From Clonostachys chloroleuca (lineage: Eukaryota > Ascomycota > Sordariomycetes > Hypocreales > Bionectriaceae), in the NCBI GenBank assembly GCA_037952775.1, contig JBANAY010000003.1:12586001-12650000 (forward strand): a DNA stretch of 64,000 nucleotides, given 5' to 3'. This document shows, one piece after another, positions 56,701 to 64,000 of this stretch (position 1 is the first letter of the stretch; each line of letters starts with the position of its first letter). The position numbers and the translations under genes were made by a program. The notes beneath the pieces are model-generated. The model worked only from the letters and a program-made list of their open reading frames with translations. It was not told the DNA's origin and did not search any database.

Positions 56701-56921
56701 AACAACTTAAATCTGAGATGAATTCACATGAGGATACTAGTCAGGCTACGGGAAGCTTACGGGTTGGTCGAATTGATGTTGGAGTGGGAGACGCTTTAGC
56801 GCGTTATGAGTGCGACGATTTTGGGATAGAGGGGCTGACAATTGTGTTGCACATGAGAGGAAAAGATGACCTGGTGATAAACACAGACCTGGAGAAGGAT
56901 TCCTCTGGCTATAGACGGTAA
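53748..56921 (+). CDS. Large disordered protein with a cysteine-rich zinc-finger
   Basis: One frame runs from ATG 53748 (MAHSLSGIFSPFAKRSPSLE) to 56921 except for a TAG at 53961-53963. A 51-bp phase-0 intron (53913-53963, donor GTTCAA, acceptor GGTTAG) would remove that stop and give 1040 aa; otherwise translation could begin at ATG 54105 (MPLKVSTVPLTT). The recognisable part is VCHSCRLPIGTGKECPTCGHDSCIKC, with C-x2-C, C-x2-C and C-x2-C pairs that could bind zinc (RING- or ribbon-like). It is preceded by DAREIFDEYGITRPEGWLSE. The rest is low-complexity, with long Ser/Pro/Arg regions and a C-terminal piece CEWRARCMDLNSEVEQLKSEM that could be a short coiled coil. Function unknown. Confidence 0.7.
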
Positions 56922-58325
56922 ATACAGGGTGATGAGATGGAAGGGCGAGAAAGGGATGTCTCTCAAGCGACATCTGCGATCTCGGCTCTGCACCAGTGTA
57001 CCTAGGTATGGAACATTTTCTCTTCTCAGGTGTCAAAAGTATGAGCATCGCAAATTTAACCTGATACAGACATGGGCCGGTTAAGTTCTAGCCCCAGTTC
57101 AAAGTTGAGACTCTGTTAGATATGGTTGCCGTTGTTGGAGGTGCTCAACCGACACAACGATGCATCTACGCAGTGTACAACGGCGTTATCCCATGAGCTC
57201 AACGCCATAGTTGCATGGACCTAGTTTCTACTTACCCTATGCAGAATAAAGTCACTTGGCGAGAGAAGATGAACTGGCCTTAGGTCCTTTGGAAGCGGAT
57301 GAGGATGCCATGACTCAATGACTCAATGACCTTGCTGCCCTGTCTTGCCTGGAGCCCAACCACCTACCTTGCATGGAATTTTTACTCTCACCGGCAGGAT
57401 TGAGAAACCCCAAATGCACCATCGAAAGCAAGAATGCCCAAGACACGTGGCCATGCCGAGCGTGATCCATCTAGACTGCCAGCCTGGTACGTTGATCCCC
57501 AGGTAGGCAACTAGCGGTCTGTTTGACTCCATACATGTGCTGTCTTGCTGGGCTGAGCCGAGCACGCACAAGCCGACACGCGCCCAGGCCTCGATGAGCC
57601 CATCGCTGGTTGGCAACTCGCGCGAGTCACCTGGCCACTGGGCCCCCCACGAAAGGAAAAGGGAAACGAGACGTACATAGTACGCCATCAGGTCCAACTT
57701 TAGACACAAACTCGAGATTTGCTGACGGAACAATGGAGGTGCACAAATTGGCGAGGGATCCCCAACCTGGTGGATACGCGCAACGGCCAAGTTGCCGGGG
57801 AGCGAGGGAGGGAGGGGCTGGGCTGAACTGCCTCTTGGCCGGAGGTCTAGGGGTCCTCCGAGGATTTAGGCGCGTGTACGTCTTTTTCTGATTGAGGAAT
57901 GAACTTGCCCAGCTAGTTCGCTGTTACGCTGCGGCCGGGCCAAGATCGAGATGCTGCCCCATTGTTCTTTTTCAAGGAGGGAACAATGGGACCCCCAGGC
58001 GGTGCCCAAAAACAGGGGACACTTCCGGCCGGTTTCTCCATCCGAGCCCGCTGCCCAGTCGGTCGGTTGAACACTGATATTCCTTCCTCTGAAGGAACAG
58101 GAGGGGAGGGGAGGAGAGGAGTGGAGGGTGGGTGTTGACTGATCGTCGTTAGTGCCTCAGCAGGACTGTTTTGCTGATCCTTGCGAGAAAACATGGCAGT
58201 TGAATTATGTAGCCATCGTTTCTTTTCCTCCCCTCCCCTCCCTGGGGCCTCGTCTCATGGTGTATTGATTGCAAGTTGCCAGCATCAGCCAGCCTAGTGG
58301 CCAAAGGATCCTCAGTGGGGAGGTC

Positions 58326-58340
58326 GGGGGGGGGGGGGGG
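58326..58340 (+). repeat. G15 homopolymer tract
   Basis: Fifteen consecutive G in intergenic DNA. With the G16 tract 1.3 kb away it could form G-quadruplex structures, and it will be error-prone in sequencing. Confidence 0.9.
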
Positions 58341-59656
58341 ATGGGAAGACTGGGAGAGGAGTAACATGTTATGTACGAAGCTGGGACCCAGCCTCCGCCA
58401 TGAAACCTTAATGAATGATGTTTTTGATTTCATCACCCAAATTTTCGCGTGCATTACCGACAGGGAGGTCAGATCGCCCATTTCGCGGACAGGGTACTGG
58501 AGCCATGAGCGTCACCGATCTTGGGAATTTGATGAGGAGCTTGGATCAGCATCTCAATAATCTCCCTGGCTAGCCTCCTCCTCTTCAGCCGGACCCCCCT
58601 TCGGATAGTGTACTGTAGGTAGTTTCTTCTGTAAGTGAGTGGCCGGGCAGCACACACACGCCCCCCTGGAGATGGAGAAAGCGTGCTGATAGTCATTGCA
58701 CTAGCCAGTGGCTAGTTGACACATCCGTCCGGGCTGATCCCGTCGCCAGTGAGTGGACGATGGAAGGTACCCTTACGATGGGTATGTAGGAGTGACCGCC
58801 GCCGAGTTTGGCAGAGAGAGGCTGGCGATCTGGTTTCAGGCGCCCTCACGGGATCCGACTCGCTGCTTACCGCATCAAGGAATCACACAGCAGCCACGGT
58901 GAGGTGAGGTGAAGGGGGGTGTACCACCGCGCGCGGTGAGAAGAAGGATCAAGCTGAGCACGTGGGGGAGACCACTTTCGGGGTTTATGAAAATCTCCCA
59001 GCCCAGAGGGCGACCCAGGAAATGGGGCACGCGGCACATGGTCCTGGAGCTGAGGGCGTTTTGCATACATGCATGGCTGCGCGTCTACGTATCCATATCT
59101 ACCTACCGCCTTTGGACAACCTCCCAGCTGCGGGAGGGGAGAGGGTCATTTCGCTGTGACGACAGATGGGGGGGCGCGGCAGAACAATTGGGATGGGATA
59201 TGAATGACTCCAAGTCATTTGACCAGAGAGCTCTGCGCCGCTATTGCCCTCGTTGACATGGTAGCCAGCCCTGAACTTATTTTCTTATTTCCCACGCTAT
59301 TAGACGATGGCATGCTCTGATGCTGATGGGGCCCCTCTTTAAAAATGGAAAAAGCAAAGAAACAGCCAAAAAGCAAGGTGCAAAGATTGATTGTGTGGTG
59401 CGAGGCTAACGGGATTGGTGGAATTTGTTCTCACTGATGCACATGAAAAAGAAAAAAGAAAAAAGAGAAGATGAGCAGAGGCGAGAGTAAACTGCTTACC
59501 TCGCAGGGATGAGGCACATCAAACAGCAAAGCCCATGTCCTCCCCTCCGTAACATGGCCATGAGGCGTGCCCTTGGTTCCTTGGCTGCGAAATGAAGTAA
59601 TATTGGGAATAGAAAGATTGTCGGATACAATCATACATGTCAGAAAACCTGCGGCT

Positions 59657-59672
59657 GGGGGGGGGGGGGGGG
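59657..59672 (+). repeat. G16 homopolymer tract
   Basis: Sixteen consecutive G in intergenic DNA; the longest homopolymer I noticed in the window apart from poly-A/T tracts. Confidence 0.9.
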
Positions 59673-60698
59673 TTGATAACCGACGATGCAGTTTAGACAC
59701 GGAAAGCCGAGATCGATGCGCTGTGTAACCAGGCGGTGAAGTGCCAGACCGCTACAACTTTTCCTCCAGGCAAATGCGGTCATGACTGCCCGTAGCAGAG
59801 GATCAACGAAGTGGACGTTTGGTCCTGTATGCTTGCTTACCGCACGCATCTCAGATCCATGCCCATCCCCATCGGTGGATGGAGATGGCGATGGCTGGCG
59901 CGCCTTGTGTGGCTGGCTGTCGGCGCCGTATCTGATCCCCTGCAGCCGAGCTGGCGCGAAGCAGCTTGCACCGCATCTGTCGTTGTGCAGGTGACATGCA
60001 GACGCACGAACCGATCCTCTCTTGCCCTCTTTTCCAAGTTGGCCCCCGGCCACACTTTCCAGCGGTGAGGGGCGGCGGTGAAGCAGTGTTGATGTCTCTG
60101 GGAGCGTTTCCCTTTGAATGGCTTGGTGGTTCAGCGTCACAGCCCTAGCCAATTCATTGGGCCGCTGGGCGCGATGCGTCATGACCTCGGGACATGGGAA
60201 TCTGTACCTGAACCCTGTCAATGCATATGTGTACTTGACTTGGTCTGGATTGCGAGGGCCTGCGTGCATGAACCCACGTCGCCAGCTTGGCAGGTGGGAG
60301 TGGACAAGGTACGTCTCGTATAGATACAAGATATGCACATAGTCGAGAACGGGTCAATCACTGGTAGGTAGGCAGGATAAGCAGAAAGAGCGCCTAATAT
60401 TTTTTTCTGGTCTGGTGCACATTGTTCCTGGTCCCTGGCCCCATGCACGAGACTGCATACCCGTGCGCCGGGCCGCAAGGTTGGGAATGGGAGTTGGGCT
60501 GGTTTCACCTCTCACTTCCCAAATCCCTGCCTCAATTTCCTTCCTCTGTTGGATGTCACACATATTCCCATCTTCCCAAATCTGTGTTGACCTCCTCTTC
60601 CAGAGGCTTGTTTCCTCCATTACGGGGCGCGTCGCGACCGTGGCACGGCGGCGTGGGCCACCTTAGGCCTGACCCTCCTCGTAACGCCGATTACTTCG

Positions 60699-61709
60699 TT
60701 ATTCTGTGTTGAGCGTGAAGTCAAAAAGTCCCAGTCCACGAACCCCGACCTCCACCTTGAACACCGCCCCTCCAAACCGCCTGCTCGTCTCGTCGTCGCC
60801 GTCCTCGTCCGCCGCCGTCGTGATGACCAGCTCCGTGCCCGCAAACTGGACACACGTGATGTTTCGTGTCGGCAGGTTGATCTGGCCAATGAGCTCACCG
60901 GCCGGGCTGATCTTGACGACTCGAGACTCGCCCCAGATGGCATGCCAGATGTTGCCCTCCACGTCGACGCGGAACCCGTCTGGGTCCCCGGGACCCTTGT
61001 GCTCGTAGAAGACGCGCTGGTTCGTGGCCTGCCCGGACTCTGCGTCGTAGTCCAGGGCGAGCACCTGCTGGGCTGTCGAGTGGGTAAAGTACATGACGCT
61101 GTTGTCTGGAGACCAGCCTACTGAGTTGGGGATGATGAGGTCCTTGAGGACCTCGACTGCCTGATGGTCCTTCGTAAAATAATAGAGTGAACCTGGTCTC
61201 GTTAGCCAAACTGCGTAGTATTCAGTCCCAGATTCCCGAAACTATTCTAATTTGGGCCCCATCTCTGGTTGGAGACGGTGATGGCATGTAGCTACCTTCA
61301 GGCTTACACTCCCCAAACTCGAAATCCGTCATCGTGGCGACCCAAAACCGGCCCTGTGGGTCGGCCGAGCCGTCGTTACTTCGAAGCCGCTTATTGGGGG
61401 GAAACGCCCCAATCACCTCGTACTTCCCCGTCTTCCAGTCCAGGACGGCGATGCCTGTCTTGACGGCGATAAGGATCCGGTCGCTGGGCTTGACGCCGGC
61501 GATGTTGCACGTCACGGTGGGGGCGACGTCGAGCTGGATGGTCTCCAGGCTGGAGATGCCGTCTTTGAGCGATACCTGGTGTATCCGCTTCTGCTTGATA
61601 TCGAGGAACCGGACCGTGCCGCTCTCTTCGTCGAAGAAGGGCCTTCGCCTAGGCTGCACCGGATGTCCAGCCACGGCTGTTTGGACTCCCACTCCTGGAA
61701 AGTAGACAT
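60699..61709 (-). CDS. SMP-30 / gluconolactonase-like protein, one frameshift
   Basis: Two exons, 61709-61296 and 61192-60699, with a 103-bp intron; 302 aa after correction. A six-bladed beta-propeller of the regucalcin/gluconolactonase family, which hydrolyses sugar lactones using one divalent metal. Likely metal ligands are the Glu of SLGEGP near the N-terminus, Asn in the LIIPNSVGWSPD segment and Asp in GPGDPDGFRVD; RSNDGSADPQGRFWV and VMYFTHSTAQQV are also typical. There is no signal peptide, so it is probably cytosolic. Early in exon 1 the frame shifts between LGEGP and FFDEESG. One extra C in a C3 run (plus-strand 61639-61641) restores it and gives 909 nt. Confidence 0.88.
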
Positions 61710-64000
61710 TTGGTGAATTTTGATGAGCTCCGAAGACCGGTACACTCGCTTTCCTTCCTTTTTGAGAACTTGCTTCTGGGGGTAGCGATGACTATTTGGG
61801 CCGTTTATGAGAGAGTCAACGGGTGATACTTTCACAAGAGTCAATCAAAATCAATCACAGGACATCTTGGCTCTTTATTAGGCTGGCAGATGAATCGCTT
61901 GTACGGTTATTACACGATGCTCACATGAAATGCGCGATGACTGGCGGCGATGCAACATCGAGGAACGCCGGCCCTCGTCTCCGATATTCCAATATTCACC
62001 ACCAGCGGGCCTCTTCGCCACGGAAGCGAGGGACCGCAACTCCTGTCGGAAGGTCAGCTTTTTCGAACATTTTTCAATGCTGAAAGCGAGCGCTGGTGAT
62101 GGGATCTGGGGAAGATAGATTTAGTCTCGCCATCACTGTGAGATGGGATACGAACAATCGTGATGGCTGGCCTTTGGTTGCATGGCAAATTGGCCGGGTA
62201 GTGACAGAGGCTGGTTTTATGGGTGTATAGCGGGAGCCCGGCCTTAGTTGGCAGCGGTAAGCGCTGGATCCCAGCGTGTGTCCACCGCAACGGTTCATAT
62301 TGGTGGATTCAATCGTTACGTGTTTTCGTGCGACCGGTTTCACTTATCAGGTGCAGCATGCGAGCTGCATGGCATTCGTGCTGCATAATCACACCTCCAG
62401 TTGTGCCGAGGCTTGCACCGCCTGCTCAACAGCCATTGGTGAAAACAGGGACCGCGAGAACCTTCAATGGTTGGTTCACCAAGGGGCAGGGAAGGTAGTC
62501 GGTACGGGAAGCACGAGCCAAAGGGCCTGGGGTATTTGTGCCATTCACGGCGGCTGCATATGTGTTGAATCTGCCCCATCCATCAGCCGGGGGTGCATAT
62601 TTGCTGCTCCAGCGAGCAACCCCATGCTGGGAATAATTTCCAGCAGCGAACTGAGACATGCACGTAGTTCCAATCCTTCAATTCGCCCGTCAGGTGGGGG
62701 AGGGTTGGGTTGGGGCGTGGGAGACAGCGTGATTGGTCAAGGGCTGACATGGTGATGGCCCAGCTGGGCTTTAGTCGGTACCGATGGCACGGATCGCAAG
62801 CAAGTGTTAGAGTTAACTTTGGCCTTAGCCGTTCGACGGATGGTGTAGGCCTTTGGGTAGAGTCGACTTGTGGGCGTGGATTGAGAGACGAGATTGGGGA
62901 TATCAATTCCAAATAGACGGGGTCCTTGGACAGAGGCGCGCTACTCACATTGACTTTGCACGCGCTCGCAGCCTCATTTCGCTACTCTTATTAATTACCG
63001 GATCGACCTGAAATTGGTCTTCGTACTCTGCGGCTGCTGGGGAGCGGACTAGTCGATCACTCACCAGGTAGGAGAATAGCGATAATATCCACCTGACCTG
63101 GTGCCACCTTGTATGCCAGACATAATGTCACATCGCAAATCCTTCCTTCATCTCAACGATGCCCTCGTCTGTTGGTTGGGATGAGTTGATCGGCGCATTG
63201 GGGGGGATGGTGAGATGTTGGGGGCGAAGAGGAAGGTCAGAGCAGAAGCTGGTGCGACCCCAAAAGTGAGCTGTCATGCTTATCCGAGTGGTTGTCTTGG
63301 AGCATGGAGTAACTGCTGTGAGGTCAGCATGCGGTTTCCGCTTTGTATCGAGTACTTGCGCAGGCACACGGGAAAGCAGCCGCTGTGACGATGAGGTCGC
63401 ATATGGGCCGCAGCAGAATCTAAAGTCACGCAGCAGCAGCTCATCCCGCCCGCCTGACAGCCACACTCTAACAGGGACAGGGGTGGGGCAAGATTGCAGT
63501 GGGTTTGAGGACTTCTGTGCATGTGTCCAAGCAGCCCTGGCATCGGGGAAAATGTGCCCAGGTTTCCAGAGGTGCCAGAAGGGCCTCCGTGCGCTCGCGT
63601 GGGAGTGGCTGCTTGACATCATCCATCATTTTAATCTTCATGGTGGACGGCACTTTTCGATATCTCGTAAGCAGGGCTATCCGTGTTTCAATGAAATGAA
63701 ACCAGCGCCCATCCTGCCTTGCTAGTTTCAAATGCCACTTGTTGAGAGGACTGTGTTTGGTGCGACCAGTCATCTGCGCCCGTCTGGTTGACCTCTCTGG
63801 CTTCTGGGGCCTGTCTTACCTAGTATGTAGTACTAAGGCAAGACTGTCGTGGCGTGTCTGCTGTCATCGGTCATCGGCCATCGCAAATACACACTCGCCC
63901 GCCGCGGATCCGAAGCAGCCGTGAGCCTGCCGCCCCTCTCCCACGTCTGAAATGGATGTTTGAAAATTTGTAGGGTCGCAGTCACGACAGGGGTAAAATA
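61710..64000. other. Right-end interval, no gene seen
   Basis: 2.3 kb upstream of the SMP-30 gene to the window end. The open frames are short or compositionally unlike the genes here. A gene starting beyond the right edge may have its promoter here. Confidence 0.5.

Larger units (their letters stand above)
56922..60698. other. Long gene-poor interval
   Basis: 3.8 kb with no supportable gene. It is GC-rich and contains G15 and G16 tracts. The longest open frame (59640-60338, minus) has no ATG-led family-like sequence and includes the G16 tract as poly-Pro. Confidence 0.6.

Noticed and set aside
59640..60338. 232-codon open frame on the minus strand
   Set aside because: It reads through the G16 tract as poly-Pro, has no recognisable domain or introns, and overlaps equally long frames on the other strand in GC-rich DNA.
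63128..63622. 164-codon open frame on the minus strand
   Set aside because: No motif, no supporting splice structure, composition like the surrounding intergenic DNA.

Overview
The window is nuclear DNA from a filamentous ascomycete (Pezizomycotina, most likely Sordariomycetes). Genes carry short GT-AG introns, mostly 51-120 bp, often with CTAAC/CTGAC-like branch points. Several families are typical of that group: DUF4045-gelsolin, DUF2457 and DUF4484 proteins. Intergenic spaces are long and there are no operons. I find no rRNA, tRNA, CRISPR, phage or clear biosynthetic cluster.

Layout: 0-10 kb holds a flavin reductase-like protein, tRNase Z, an unrecognised 598-aa protein and a LAMMER kinase. 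10.3-14.1 kb is gene-poor and holds one copy of a small inverted-repeat element. 14-31 kb holds sideroflexin, a GNAT protein, an ARL2 GTPase, a DUF4045-gelsolin protein, a 1-acylglycerol-3-phosphate acyltransferase and a DENND11/DUF4484 protein. 31-47 kb holds Sec63, a patatin lipase, a secreted GH43 enzyme, an ERG24-type sterol reductase, SAR1 and a DUF2457 protein. 47-52.4 kb is gene-poor and holds two more copies of the element. 52.4-62 kb holds the ATP synthase delta subunit, a zinc-finger protein, a gene-poor stretch with G15/G16 tracts, and an SMP-30/gluconolactonase protein.

Functional themes are ER and secretory pathway (SEC63, SAR1), lipid and sterol metabolism (acyltransferase, patatin lipase, ERG24), mitochondria (FSF1, ATP16, possibly the flavin reductase and tRNase Z) and plant-polymer use (GH43 with an inverted pair of XlnR-type sites upstream). 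Nothing suggests these genes form one pathway.

The two main discoveries are structural. First, three copies of an apparently non-autonomous 200-224 bp element share about 27-bp terminal inverted repeats starting CAAGCG, and each is flanked by a perfect 5-bp target-site duplication. Second, six otherwise intact housekeeping genes carry eight single-base indels. Seven are a missing C on the coding strand, nearly all inside C5-C7 runs, and one is an extra A. In every case undoing the indel gives a spliced length divisible by three. This pattern looks more like base-calling or assembly error than biology and should be settled before any of these genes is called a pseudogene.
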